A DNA stretch of 64,000 nucleotides from Lepas anatifera (GCA_034440635.1 JAOTON010000386.1:62001-126000); one strand, 5' to 3'; counted from the first letter of the stretch, positions 35,570 to 47,677 are shown. The notes: generated by a model from the letters alone, not told the origin. Program-made: numbers and translations.

Positions 35570-36757
35570 GGAAAAGGGGGGCCGGGGGCCTGGCCCCCAC
35601 TTTTGGCCAAAATTTCCTGATCTCAGTCAAAATGAAAGACAACCGACATTTTTATATCCAGCCGCTGCGGAATGCAGCGAGGAGCCCAAATTGAAGTTTT
35701 GGTCCTGATGTTGGTTTTTGTGCATCAGGTTGAAGTTTGGCTGGCCCCCCACTTTTTGCCGGTGGCGACTTCAATGTGACCGGATAACTGTTCGGAGCCG
35801 AAAAAAATTACCCAGCCACATTTGCGGAAGTTGATGTCCGCATGGATTGGTGAATATATTTTGGAAATCGCTTCGTTTTTCTGTTTAATGATAGACCTTT
35901 AAACCCAGAAATATCTTTTCTTAGATCTCCACGGTCACACATAGCACATTGCACGGTCACTTTAGCTTGCCTGCATTGTAGACGACCGGTGACGTCATAA
36001 TGTCATATGATCGGGGTAATATGTCAAGTTCACCTAAAATAAATTTCAGTTTTAACTTCAATGGTTGGAGGTCAAGGTCATAACGTAATTTTCAAGGTCA
36101 TGGGCTCTAGTGCTTATGGCCAAATTACATCATTTAATATGACGCATATTTTCCTATGTCGTCGTATTGGGCTAATTTCAAGATTACCTGGGACTAATTT
36201 CAGGACCAAGTGTCAGAATCAAAGTTCATGCGTGTAAACCGCTTATTTTTAGCTCAGTGGGGGCTCTGTCAGTTACAATAAGTGGAAGTGTCAGTTTAAG
36301 TACAGACTACAGGGAATAAAACTTATTTTGATATTACAGCTCATCGGCCTTTAATAACCTTGACCCTGAATCTTATGGGTTGGATCATTTATCCAAAATC
36401 CTAGTTCATTTTTAGCGAGTTCGCGAGTTTTCTACCCAATCTTGTTATGTTGAGATGATATGATATCAAAGCATAACTCAGAGTTGACCTTTATGACCTC
36501 GTTTAACCTAAAGGAGATTTTTATTGGTCGATTGAACGTGCACTTTGATAAAGATAATTATAGTGCCTATTAAACGTCAAGTGGGAATCTCCTCAACCTT
36601 CTTTTTAAGATCTTACTGAGGTGAGGACACTTTAAAACCCCGCCAGTGCGAAGGTTAGTAGCCATTCATACCTCTGAAACCATTAGAAATGAATTTATCG
36701 TAAACAATGATTAGGATAGAACTGTCTTTAGCATGCACAGTGGAGAGGGTTCAGGCG
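35570..36757. repeat. AGGTCA-bearing repeat sequence, unclear boundaries
   Basis: GGGGGCCGGGGGCCTGGCCCCC at about 35576 (described as two short palindromic halves) followed by CTGATCTCAG resembles a TTAA-element end. Further in are GGTGACGTCATAATG and GGAGGTCAAGGTCATAACG. No TTAA-bounded unit could be closed and there is no gene. Confidence 0.45.
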
Positions 36758-37230
36758 TGAACACGCAGTGGAGGGGGTCCTAAAGAGCCCCTCTGAAATC
36801 TCGGAATCCAAGACGGTTAGAAAAATGCCCGTTGGGGGTGCGTGGGAATGTTAGTTATCAACATTATGACCAGGATTCATTGAATATCTAGGTCAATATC
36901 TTCAAGGTCATTCGAGGTCGTAAAGGTCAAATCTGGGCCGTACTGGAGACCTATTAAGAAATGCTGTGATTTTGAGGAAAGTGACCGGGAAATCACTAAA
37001 AGCGGACCAAGGGGACCAAGGTCATAGAGGGAATGTTCCACATAATTTTCCCCTTAAATTTGAATATCAAGTTCATTAAAGGTCTATGGCGTAACAATGT
37101 GACACATTAACAAAAATGTACAATTTAACTGGCACTATAACAGCCATTGGAAAAGAATTGAGGGTTTGGCCTTAAAAACGACTTATGACCTTAACTTTTG
37201 ACCTGGGATCTATATATTTCCGAGACTATA
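36758..37230 (+). mobile_element. TTAA family B, second copy, left half
   Basis: TGAACACGCAGTGGAGGGGG corresponds to the left end at 22150 with TTAA changed to TGAA. CTGAAATCTCGGAATCCAAG and the AGGTCA-rich segment (TTCAAGGTCATTCGAGGTC) follow in the family B order. The matching right half resumes near 42130. Confidence 0.65.
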
Positions 37231-38601
37231 GGCATTTAAAATATACATACTAAGGATTATGAAGAGCATGGTCATATATAGATATAGCCATTTTCAAGCT
37301 GGCCTTTTCCGCTTTCATTGGCATCGGCGCGTGCATCACGCTTCCAGCGCGGACCGAGGGCTGCAGCGGCGGGGTGTGGTGCATGGCGTCACCGTCGCGG
37401 CACCAGCGGCGACCCGCACTCCTTGCCGCTGTTCTTGGAGTCGCCGTACATGCGGGGAGACCAACGAAAGTGTTTTGATGCCCCTTTACCCGCTTAAGGT
37501 ACCTAGCCAATTCTGGATCCGCCATCGGGTCCCGACTAGGGCCTGCTTCCTCCGGAAGTTGTTCCGTCGCGTGCTCGGTTTCTGTTCCGGGGACCTGCCT
37601 GCCATTTCCTTGAATACTAGACGGTATTTTTCTAGTCGGCTCGCGGGGGTGTCAGGTGTTTCTTGCAGTGGCCACTTGGTTTCTGTTGGCTCTCCTGGAA
37701 CTGCTGTGAAAAGGCCAATGTTTGTTGTTTCGCGAGATGAACAAGAAACGCCTGAGCAGGTTGGCATCTGCGTGTTCGGTGCACCCTTCGTTTGGTTGTC
37801 CTGAACCTGCACTGGCCTGGTGAGCTCTGGTTTTCCTGGAAATGTAGTGGCATGCGGGCGGAATAATTGAGGTAGCGTTCCCGCGAGCAATGGCCAAGAA
37901 AACCGTTGGAGCAGCCATTCAGTTTCGCGGCGGTCACCAGAGACAACTGCAAGGCGAGAACCTAGCTCACGGATGAAGGCCTTGGTGGTTAGGCCGCAGG
38001 CTCCACCAGTTTCAAATGCAACTGGATGAAACTGGAATCGTTGCATTAGATCCGCATATTTTTTCCTTTTCCTCTCTTCGGCTTCTTCTGCCACGGCTCC
38101 TGCTGATGTTGCTGCTTGCCCGATATTTGTTGCGGCGTACGTGTTAACACAAGTTGCATCCCCACCAGGCTCCTCCACAGGAGAATGGGAACACCGTCAT
38201 ACCGTCTGGCCTTTTACCATCCCCGCGATCCAGGCTAGGAGGTTCCAGGATGGATGGAAGGCCTGCAGTCTGTAGGGATCGTCTTACGATGTCATTAAGG
38301 GCTGCATGACGGGGAAGGCGGCCTGCGCTGAGGCGACATGTGAGGGCGTGGTAGCCTTTGGTGTCAGCCGTAGAGCCGCAACGACATTGGTGAGGAATGC
38401 ACACATCTGTGCCAACGCGTAGCGCTACGGCAATTCTCAGTGTGGCATCAAGGAGCGTGCCGAGGCTGGATGAGGGGGATAGCGCGCAGCCAGGCCCCGC
38501 TTTCAGAGGTGCGGGCGCTCAAGAGGCGGGCTCGGGTGAACTGGTTTGCCCCGAGAAGAAGTTTTAGGAATGTTTGTTCGGAAAGGATTCCATCCCAGTG
38601 T

Positions 38602-38782
38602 GGGGGCGCGGTAGTGGGTGGTCAGCGTAGCTGGCTTCCATTCAGCTGACCCGGGTTCAAGGCCCGGCGGCTTCCCTGAACAAGGAGCAAGCTGGCTCCC
38701 GAGAAACCCTTCCAACAGGGAAAGAGTTGGCGACGCCATATGACCCTTGCAGTTGGTGCGTCGATAAGCCCCCAAAACACAT
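38602..38782 (+). mobile_element. Short tRNA-derived SINE with target duplication
   Basis: The head GGGGGCGCGGTAGTGG and CAGCGTAGCTGGC with B box GGGTTCAAGGCCC is followed by the body CCAACAGGGAAAGAGTTGGC. Flanked by CCATCCCAGTGT at 38590-38601 and 38783-38794, a 12-bp target duplication. It interrupts the retroelement. Confidence 0.88.
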
Positions 38783-38888
38783 CCATCCCAGTGTTTTTGA
38801 CTACTCCTCGCGTTCTCCTCTGGAACATCTGCCCCGTTCGCATTTTGCTCCCATGCTTCTAGGGCTGTCCCGTACTCCTGCACCGATA

Positions 38889-39067
38889 ATAATTGTTGGG
38901 GTTTAACGACGCACCAACTGCCAGGGTCATACGGCGTCGCCAACTCTCACCCTGTTGGAAGGAATTTTGGGGATCGGATCGACTTATTCAGAGGCTCCGC
39001 CTGGACTTGAACCCGGGACCAGAGGCTTAGAAGACAGGGGTGCTATCCACTAAGCCACCTCATCCCC
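38889..39067 (-). mobile_element. Short tRNA-derived SINE, complete, with target duplication
   Basis: Minus strand: GAGGTGGCTTAGTGGATAGC (A box), CCCGGGTTCAAGTCC (B box), the body CCAACAGGGTGAGAGTTGGC, and the tail GTCGTTAAACCCCAACAATT. Flanked by TACTCCTGCACCGATA (38873-38888) and TACTCCTGCACCGACA (39068-39083). Confidence 0.9.
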
Positions 39068-41159
39068 TACTCCTGCACCGACATCTGTGCTAAGCGTTCA
39101 GGAAGCAACGATGATATCAATTGGCGGCAGCCATGTATGGATGCAATAAAGCTGGGGAGGGCGACGTCTTCTGTGGGCGAAGACCAAGTCCACCGTAGCG
39201 TGTTGGGAGGACGGCTGAGTCAGTTAGCTTCTTGAAACTTGGTGTTGGTAATATCAGTGACGGCAGCCATAAGGCTACTGTCGAGCCTGCAGTAGTTTTG
39301 GTAGTTGGTAAGCGGGTGAGACCCGTAGGATGTACTGCAATTTCGGCAGCCACAGACAGTTCCTCAGCAAAAAAAGTGAAGTGTGGGCGTCAAGATATTT
39401 TAAACGTTGGATCATGAGCTCCAGCTCTCACTTTTCTTCCTGATTATTTTATCGGTAGCTGTTGCAGTCATAGGTGCTCCGAGAACGGTTTGCTCTTCTT
39501 CCTTTAGTATGGAGGACCCAGGGATAATATCTAGGATGTCTCCCGGTGTGAAACACTCTGCCTTCTCAGATGGGGCTTTTGGAAGGATTATTTGGCACTT
39601 CTCAGCGTTTACTTGTAAGCCAATGGCGCTCATTGCTGGCAAGAGCATTGCCAGGTCGGCGCTGCCGCTGGCTACATCTCCGCCGATCGTGCCGTCGTCC
39701 AAGTACCAGCAATTGAATGCTGATGTGACAAGGCTAGTGACTGGCTGTATTGTGAGGGCGAAGATGGCAGGCCCACACGGGTCGCCTTGTTGGATACCTG
39801 TCTCTGAGTGGAGTTCTGTGCGGCCAAAGTATATAGGAGTGGGCCTATGGTATGATTGATAAAGAAGAGGATAAAGTGACGGGGCATGCTCCAGAACTGC
39901 ACGAGAAAATGATCTCTGCGTAGAGTGTTGAAGGCATTCTTCATGTCCACTTTAACTATTATCTCTTCATCTTCCATGTTGGCCATGTAGAGGCGAGATG
40001 CATGGGCGGCTGCCTCACATCCTCCCGGTGTTCGAACCCCAGTTGGATGGGGCAGAGCTCAAGACCTAATGCGGAGCTGATGGGCTTTAGGCCAACTTTA
40101 GCTGCCAGCCTACGGAAAACAGAGCCCACGGCGATGGGCCTTATACCTCCACCTGGCTTTTTCAGGGCGGTTAAGGATGCGCCGAAGAAGGCTTCCCTCG
40201 CAAATGCAGGAATTTCACCTCTTAGAGCCTTGTTTGTTAGGGCAGTTCATGTTGTGATCAGGCGTGTACCAGCTTCTGAAGCGGCACAGCTCGTCAGGTC
40301 TTTGAGATGTGCTGGTCTTAGCGCGTCCAGACCGCGCTTGATCCCGTATTAAAGGAGGCTATTGCTGCCACCACCTCCCCTCTGTTGCTGTATAGGCGCT
40401 GTCACTGCTGTCAGGTGCAGCTGGCAGACAGTGGTCTTCCGGCGCTGGTGGATGTTTATGCCTTAAGGCCTCTACGACATCGTCAGAGTGGGGGCGATAT
40501 CGTCCTGGATGTTAAAGACGGATCGCCCTTTGATGTCTGTGTCTGCTAGCTTGGCTGCTACACTACGCTTAAGATGCTTTGTGCGTGAGACGGCAGTCCT
40601 TCCTTCTCGCCATTTTTGTTCCGTTTCAAGAGGGTTGGATTGGATGGCTTTGTCTTCCATATAACTAGATATCTGACGCTTCAATTTGGTCGTCAAAGAT
40701 ACTTCTGAGCCACCTGATGGGGCAGCTAGTGCAATAGGACCAAACTACAGGAGCTTTTCCCAGCTCCGCGCCGACAGATCACTCAGGGCATTTGTTAGCA
40801 AATGTGTCAGGGCATCGGCGACTAGGATTCTGGCACCCCTAGGTATCCTCCTCAGGACTCGGTTAGTCAGCTTAAGAGATGCCAAGGATCTTGCCAAACC
40901 GAAGCCTTCGGAGGAAACCTGCTCAGACGGCGTTTCTTCCACATTCGTATTTGTGGGCTGATTGAAGCTAGTTGAATTATCTATGCAGGTGGGACACCAC
41001 CAATGACTTAGGACGTCAGCCTGTGCCCTCGTTAGTTTCACATGTGGGATGCCAAGGTCGATTGCAGAGACTGCATATGATGTGTCTTTTTCTTTTGTTA
41101 AGCTTTCTACACTGCGAACATCCAGCAGTGGTTTCCTGCTGTGAAGTGGAATTCATGTC

Positions 41160-42129
41160 GTGTCTTGGGTTTTGCTTCTGGTCGTCTTTCGGCATTTTTC
41201 AGAGTTCAATTTTAATAATATGGCTCGGAAAATGTGCAATAATAATTTCGGAACATGTACATAGCAGCACATGTATGCACATACATAAATGACTCTTGAA
41301 AGCTTCCTTGCGAGGGTCTGTGAATTTATGTTACACTTAATGTTGTGAACAATGCGGAATGTACTTGGGTCAAGGTGAGTATCCTCTTGTAGCTTGCTCG
41401 ATGAAGGAAGCTTTTGTAGTCGTTCTGCACATTGGGGAACGCAAGCATAAGAGAATTATCGGTGCTAGCCGCAAAATGTATGTATTTGGCCTGACGGATA
41501 CCTTAGCACAACGTCACGTTCTCCGTCGGAAATTTGTGCTGGGCCGTTTCTGATAAGTGTACACAAATTATGAAAACTGTGAAGTTTACATTACCACATA
41601 GTCACATACATTTCCACGTCAACATACATTTCCACGTCAATTCACAATCATTTCATGATAAAGTGCTGAGAAACATGTCTTACAAATATCCAGCTTAAAT
41701 CCCGCGTGGGCTATAGGGGAAATCGCCGTACCTTACTGATAGAGCCAGATCAGCTTCTATCACCTTCCATCCGCATACAGAAGAATCAGAGAATTCTTCA
41801 TTAATCTATCGTCCAGAATAATCGACAGCGATACTTTCGACTTATTCCCATGCTCGTCCAAAATGTGTGTTTCACGCAGGAGCCATATCAAGCCTTTTAA
41901 TAACTGACGCACATTATACGATACCGACGCAAGACAAAAGTACGAAGATTTGTGTAAATCACTACACTTGCAGAGTGAGAAGATGCTTGCATAGTTGAAA
42001 ATGTGTTCAATAAAATCAGTTAAAACTTTCTTTAGGAAAACAAATTGCTAAATACATTAAAAGGAGCCAAACATTGACCTTCTTCAAGCCACTTCAAGAA
42101 GAACTTCAAGCCAACCTTTGACCTTGAAA
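41160..42129. other. No gene recognised
   Basis: AT-rich. No open frame with a domain and no clear repeat. Confidence 0.4.
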
Positions 42130-42528
42130 TTGATCTTGATCTTGAGTAGACTTGACTATGAGCTCATAGTACAACATACTTCATACTGAATAATGTCATT
42201 TGACTGGAATACTGGGTCCAATGACCTTGACCTTTCACCTTGACCTTGACCTTCATTTGAGTTGAAATTGGTGCACAACCTGATCATATGACGTTACGGC
42301 ACCACTCAGTCTACAGTGCAACATGATTGCGGCCGTCTCAAAATATAGGTCTGAATTTGAAAGCCCATAAGTCCAAAAATTATCCACCGATTTATAAAAA
42401 GCCAATCGACGCGCTCATAAATTCTCTCCAATGTGGCTAAGGAGCGATTTCCAGTTGCGATCAATTCTCCAGCCACCTTGGAAAAATACGTGGGACTATA
42501 ACAGGCACTCATCCACTGCGCATGTTAG
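42130..42528 (+). mobile_element. TTAA family B, second copy, right half
   Basis: Resembles 22590-23058: CTTGACCTTGACCTTCAT, ATATGACGTTACGGCACCAC, GCAGGTCTGA-like ATAGGTCTGAATTTGAAAGC, and TCCACTGCGCATGTTAG at the end. With 36758-37230 it forms one family B element interrupted by about 4.9 kb that includes the retroelement. Confidence 0.65.
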
Positions 42529-43715
42529 CCCTCGCCCTGGTGACGGTTGCGAGCCAGCTTCGCCCTGGTAGGGGGCTAAGAAAGACCCCCACAATCTCAA
42601 AAACTAAAAGAGCTAGAAAAAGCACAAAAAATCGAAAGCTCTTCAAAAATTACATCGAAAATACTTCAGTCATTTTTCTCGTCAGGTCAATATCAAGCTC
42701 AACAGAGGCCAAAATAGGTCAAAATCACTAATATGAGGTGTACCAAGAAAATCACATATATATCAGAAACTATGATACAGACACATTTTTAACACCATTC
42801 GAAAGCTCTTGAGTTGCTCTTTCACTACAAGGGCAATGATTTTCGGGTCAGGTCAAAACCTAGGGAGCTACAGGTCACTGAATATTGGGAATGTTCCTGG
42901 GAATGCCCATAACCGCCCATGCATAAAGGCGTTTGCTTTTTCACTAATAACTTCCAAACCAAGCAAGATTGAGCCAAAGTTAATGCACTATTGCAATCCT
43001 CTCATCAACACCAATCGAATATTATACAATATTGCTCTGCCAGGTATTTAACAATTTGACCTGACCCAGGTCAACGGTATGACCCAACTTGACCTGGCAT
43101 AGCCATGATGTATATCATTTGATTTTCATTGACTATACAAACACTTTGGTGATAAAATAAAAGTTATATCTTAGTTCATTCAAGTTATAGAGTAAAACAC
43201 CAAAAAAACACCACCTTACTTGACCCAAGTTGACCTTTTAAAGGGCACAAATCAAAATGTTTGGCATCAACTTTAGAAATGGGCTAAGAGCAAGTTGTAA
43301 CCGATGTTTGAAGTTGATTCCATCTATGCTCACTGAGAAAAGCTCATTTCGTGATTTTCTCCATGTATTTACAATGGGGAGGTCATGATCTGCACATGAC
43401 CTTAGGTCACCAATATCAAAAATCCCGAAACATATATCAAAGGTCCTGGTGGGCCCAATATGTGGTATGAGTTTCAACTTGATCGATTAACCCTCCTTTA
43501 GTTATGCAGTCCTAAGAATTTTTTGAGTTGAGGTCACTTCACCTGGCCTGGTGACCTGACCTGATATGACCTTGAGCTAAAATGTTCAGAAAATGTGTAA
43601 AAATGATGAAAAAACAGCTAGAATAAGCTTTTTTAATCATTTCGCCGCCGTTTTTTGGTCACTTCGGAAAACCCCCAGGGGGTCTAAAAAGACCCCCCAC
43701 CCGGGTGAAGGTTAA
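42525..43715 (+). mobile_element. TTAA family C
   Basis: Left TTAGCCCTCGCCCTGGTGAC, right CCCACCCGGGTGAAGGTTAA. Terminal palindromes are GGGGGCTAAGAAAGACCCCC and GGGGGTCTAAAAAGACCCCC. CACAATCTCAAAAACTAAAA corresponds to the conserved ATCTCG block. The right third matches family A (GGCCTGGTGACCTGACCTGA). It shares its left TTAG with family B. Confidence 0.83.
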
Positions 43716-43844
43716 GCCAGAACATCAAGTTTCAAATCTCGATAAAAAGTCCCACCAGATGCAATCAAAGTCTAGGACGCTGTCTGATGTATATGCTAAT
43801 GTTATATACATACCTGCTCGGACACATCCTCAGATGGGCCTTAC

Positions 43845-44056
43845 CTTGTAATCACCACAGAAGGCTCCCGCAGCACTGCGACTCGGTACAGCGTTCTATC
43901 CCGGAGGCTCTCCCCGGGAAACAGCACCAGGCCCCTGTTCACCAGCAACACCAGAGCAGCGAGCACCACCAGCCGTGCTATCCAGGTTCGCGACTTGATC
44001 AGCCTGCTCAGCTTTCCTCGCCAGTCGAGGCACCTGAGGCTGGGTCCGACATTCAT
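43845..44056 (-). CDS. Probable first coding exon of the METTL24-like gene: signal anchor
   Basis: From the ATG at 44056 the frame encodes a short basic N-terminus (KLSRLIKSRTW), then a hydrophobic segment (residues about 25-46, WIARLVVLAALVLLVNRGLV), typical of a type II Golgi/ER signal anchor. A luminal stretch ends SVVIT. A strong donor (ACAAG before GTAAGG) closes the exon with two bases pending. An in-frame stop lies upstream, near 44145. The phase matches the acceptor at 24607 exactly, making Arg at the junction. Together they would give about 333 residues, near METTL24 length. I infer the link from phase, strand, topology and length; other small exons could lie in the 19-kb intron. Confidence 0.6.
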
Positions 44057-44915
44057 TGGACAGTCGCAGGTTCGGTGGTACACGCTGGTGTGCCACCGAC
44101 GGTCAGAGATACAGTGGCGTCGTCTGCTCGGGCGCGGTGCTGGGAACCGTTACCCCCTGAGGCGGTGTGAGCACGATGGGTAGGACGCCAGGCCCGTAAC
44201 GGACCGCCCGGGTCCGTTCTGGAGTTTCCAGTGTGTCTCCCCCTTCGGGATCTGAACGATATATGACAGGGTCTATACCCGAAGTGTTATGTGATGTTAA
44301 ACCGTGTCTCATACATGAGACAATGAAAAACACACATGTATGTTTTATATAGTTTAGCCTCTGATGGAGCTGTAACAGCGACACGTTGGGCCATTTAGTG
44401 GGCAATTGGTTGAAATGAGTTTATAACTTAAAAATAGTTCGTTCTTTGCATACGTGCAGCTTAAGACATGTTCTAGTTTTTCGCAGTGTAGATATGCAGA
44501 AGCATGCATATCTTAGTACATAAGCGTTTGCTGCAAATTACTAAAGGTGAAACTAGTTGCAGCCTTACAGACTTACTGCCTGTGTGCCAATATATTGACG
44601 TAATAATGATGCCACTCATAGTTCATCATTCGTCCATGCTGCTTAGCTTAGAAATTATTCAGAGTGTTTACCTGTGTTTTGGCGATTACAACCCCAGTGC
44701 ATATCATCCATGTTTTCTGAGTCGCAGGTCCCAGTTTCAAGCTCCCGCAGAACATCTGAATAATTTTATCTGAGCCCACAAATCCCTCCCAAAAGGATGA
44801 GAGTTGGTGACACCATAAAGCATTGTTAGATGGTGCGTCGTTACTCCAAAAATTATTTGGCAATATTTTATGAACTGCAATAAACTTACAGAATGCACTC
44901 AATGGCAGAGTGTTA
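44057..44915. other. Upstream region of the METTL24-like gene; SINE fragment at 44768-44860
   Basis: The first 250 bases are GC-rich and could include 5'UTR or promoter, without a clear motif. At 44785-44845, AAGGATGAGAGTTGGTGACA and TGGTGCGTCGTTACTCC are a plus-strand fragment of the short SINE body and tail. Confidence 0.45.
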
Positions 44916-45596
44916 TTAACACGCGCATTGACGGGGGTCTTAGCCACCTTCGCTTTGATGAGGGAGGGGGCGGGTACACCCCCTAAGATCTCGAGAACCA
45001 CGGTAGGTGGCGAAAAACAATAAACAGCGTTGGGTAGCTCATCCACCTCTCCATCGAAAACATTTGAACCATTTTTTGTCAGGTCACATTTGAGGTCACG
45101 AGAGGTCAAAACATGCCATCATAGGGATAACATGTAAATTAAGTTTTTCGGCCATTACATCTGAACAAGTAAAGATAGAGTCAAACAACTGACCATCACA
45201 ATCACCATCCGTTACTGAGTTATCCAGAAAAAAACATTTTTCCCACGTATTTCCAATGGAGAGGTCATGGCTCGTACCTGACCTTAGGTCATCGATATCA
45301 AAAATACCCGAACATATTTTAAAGAACTCGGTGGGCCCAGTATGTGATATGAGTTTCAACCGGATAAGTTCACCCTGCTCCGACTTATGCTATCTTAAAC
45401 CTTTTTTGAGGTCAGGTCACTTGACCTGTACTGGTGACCTGACCTGAGATGACCTAACCTTAAAATTTTCACAAAAGTTGTAAAATGATGAGGAAAAAGG
45501 TATGCCAAGTGCGGCGGCGCTGCGCGCCGCCGTTTTTCTGTTGTCTCCGAAAAACCCGAGGGGGCGGGTACCCGCCCCCGTCAATGCGCGTGTTAA
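44916..45596 (+). mobile_element. TTAA family A, internally deleted copy
   Basis: TTAACACGCGCATTGACGGG to GTCAATGCGCGTGTTAA with the right GCGGGTACCCGC palindrome intact. The left one reads GGCGGGTACACCCCC. The core around GACCTGACCTGAGGTCAGG is missing (about 165 bp shorter than 21305-22153). Confidence 0.88.
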
Positions 45597-46278
45597 ATTC
45601 CGTTAAATTGGTACTTCTTAAGTATCCACAGCAGTATGCATCTTGACGACGTAATTATGAGCTTGGTCATTCCACCATAAATCGACCAAAAATTTCGTAA
45701 AATAAAACCCTTCTATTTTTTTCTCTCCAAAATTGGTGTCAAGGGAGTTTCAAGGGTGTGGAATCTAACCATCGGGTAAAAAAAAAAACATTTGAAAATT
45801 TGGTATGGCAGATATAGCCTCCGGCATTTTTCGGGGTCACCATGTAGGCATTGTTTTGAAAGCCTATAGTTCTGCCATCTTTTTTAAGGATTGTAACGAT
45901 ATTTTATATCTTTGTTCACGATTTAGCATATTTCAATTTGGCTATCTTCGATTTTTATATTTCTGCGAAATTGACGTCATGACTTCGTGACCTAGTTGTC
46001 AAACGGTGACCTTGACCCGCAGTACAGTGAAATTTATAAATTCGTGTAAAAGCATTTTTACCTTTGGAATTAATATTTTAGGTAAAGCAATAGAAATATG
46101 ACTTTCGCACTAAATATACTACTTCTTACTTCCGAAACATGACACTAGGTGTCACTATTGAGCTGTACCATTGTAACTCACGGTATGGTTAATGCCAGTG
46201 ACGAAGGAACGTCCGAATTTAAGAGGGGAGCCATGGACTTTTCAACCAATTTCTTTCCCGTCAACGCCATTAGGGGTT
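45597..46278. other. No gene recognised
   Basis: AT-rich sequence with scattered TGACCT. No coding signal. Confidence 0.4.
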
Positions 46279-47050
46279 TTAACCCTTACACGTATAGGGG
46301 AGGGGGTGTTGCAACCCCCCTCAGGTTTTTCAAGAATTGAAAACGGGCTTTTTAAGTTAGAGTTTTGAAATGTTGTATAGCCTCTGAAACATTCATTGTG
46401 GACATCTTGCAAAGAATTGTTTCTACCCTTCAAGGTCAGGGAGTTATGACCTCAAGAGTGGAGGCATGTTGGGGTCATTTGGGCGCCTGTACCCGTTTTC
46501 ACGTGAATGCTCCAGACTCTTATAGTTCTTTTGCATCATTTGCTTATGAACTCCCAGGATATTTTCTTCCAGCCTTCGAGGTTCATCAAGTTAGACCTTC
46601 TATGACCTTTTTAACATTCAATGACCTTTATTTGACCTTGCGTGACCTCAGTGATAACTCTGTGTCGAATATTGACTATAGATGCGTGTTTGAATTCGGT
46701 ATTTCTAAATTAGAACTATTTCTAAACACCGAATTATTTGACTGGCGCCCGATACGGACTTAACCTTTTTCGACCTGTGACCTTGTTTACCTTGAAACAG
46801 GGTAAGCAATAACAATTGAAGAAGCAAACCTACTTGGAGTAAATGATGCAGAATGGTCAATGAATAGTCAATTTGAATGATATGGACACTAAACTAGTTG
46901 GTTTGCATATTACATGGACATCAACTTTTTTGAAATTTGACCTTATTTGACCTTGAAGGGGGTGTAAGCAATAACAGACGATGAATCAGGCACTTGGCGT
47001 AACTGATGCAAAATTTCTTATGAATAGTCAACTTGCATGAAAATGACACT
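46279..47050 (+). mobile_element. TTAA family H, left end and body
   Basis: TTAACCCTTACACGTATAGG, then the palindrome AGGGGGTGTTGCAACCCCCC and TCAGGTTTTTCAAGAATTG. The body carries TTATTTGACCTTGCGTGACC and repeats a segment (AAGCAATAACA, then GCAAACTACTTGG/CAGGCACTTGG, then ATGAATAGTCAA) twice, at 46800-46900 and 46970-47040. The right end is not found. Confidence 0.6.
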
Positions 47051-47454
47051 GAACCCCCTCAAAACCCCCTCTTACCCCATTATTTTCTCATCATTCCTGA
47101 AATTTATTACCCCGGGTCACCCTAGGTCAGTTCACCAGGCGAGGTCAACCAAGATCACCTCACTTTAACTTTTGAGCTCTACCATAGCTACATTTCTAAG
47201 CCGATCGATTTAAAACTTTCGACACTTAATGACCCCTCCAGAGTCTACAAAATTTATATTCGGGATTCTTCGATTTGGTGACTTGAGGTCAGGTCACCTT
47301 TATTTGATAGACTCTTCCATAGAAAAAAACATGGGAAAAGCTGGCTTATGAGCTAATTTTCATTTGGCTTTCCTGGGAAATGAGATACGGAATGGGCGAA
47401 ATTCGCCCCCAGCGGGGCGCGTCATGCCAGGGACCCCAGCGGGGCGCGTGTTAG
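47051..47454 (-). mobile_element. TTAA family I, partial copy
   Basis: On the minus strand CTAACACGCGCCCCGCTGGG, GTCCCTGGCATGACGCGCCC and GGGCGAATTTCGCCC match the left end of the complete copy at 59253-60284. The body is truncated next to family H. Confidence 0.72.
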
Positions 47455-47677
47455 CTTTACTTTACTTATTGTATAAATGCAATCCTAATTTTTAGATGTA
47501 GTCACTTGCTTTGGCCTGATGACCTGACCTAACATGATCAAACTTGTTTTTTTAAAGATGCGGAATTGATCAAGGAAGAGATATGAAAAATATGGCGGCG
47601 CTGCGCCACCGTTTATCCGCTATCCTTAAAAAGCCTTAAAGAGACCATCGATGCTCCTCTTGGAGGGGCGCGGGTTA
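47455..47677 (+). mobile_element. Right-terminal fragment of a family A/C-like TTAA element
   Basis: CTTGCTTTGGCCTGATGACC, TGGCGGCGCTGCGCCACCG, then GGAGGGGCGCGGGTTAA at 47677. The left part is absent. Confidence 0.6.

Larger units (their letters stand above)
37830..41156 (-). pseudogene. Decayed PHD-finger / reverse transcriptase / restriction-like endonuclease retroelement
   Basis: Minus-strand order: ATG at 41156, a zinc-binding PHD-like segment (CSQC, CSLCNRPWHPTC, WWCPTC), an alpha-helical linker (RIPRGARILVADALTHLL), then the polymerase. Visible polymerase pieces are VKVDMKNAFNTLRRDHFL, a GIQQGDPCGP-type motif and NCWYLDDGT with the catalytic YLDD. After LPTRYGGLGLRP come a CRCG...H...C zinc motif and KRPDGMT, consistent with an R2/NeSL-like restriction-like endonuclease. 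The C-terminus has the conserved [23 protein letters not shown] and RELGSRLAVV. Several frameshifts and a stop break it, and two SINEs interrupt it (38602-38782, 38889-39067). The 3' limit near 37830 is approximate. Confidence 0.8.

Noticed and set aside
37259..37804. 181-codon plus-strand frame
   Set aside because: Its right part lies opposite the frame that continues downstream of the decayed retroelement (minus strand); no domain of its own.
24608..43844. Alternative first exon of the METTL24-like gene nearer the catalytic exon
   Set aside because: I checked upstream open stretches for a signal anchor with a phase-2 donor and found no better candidate than 43845-44056, but a short exon could be missed.
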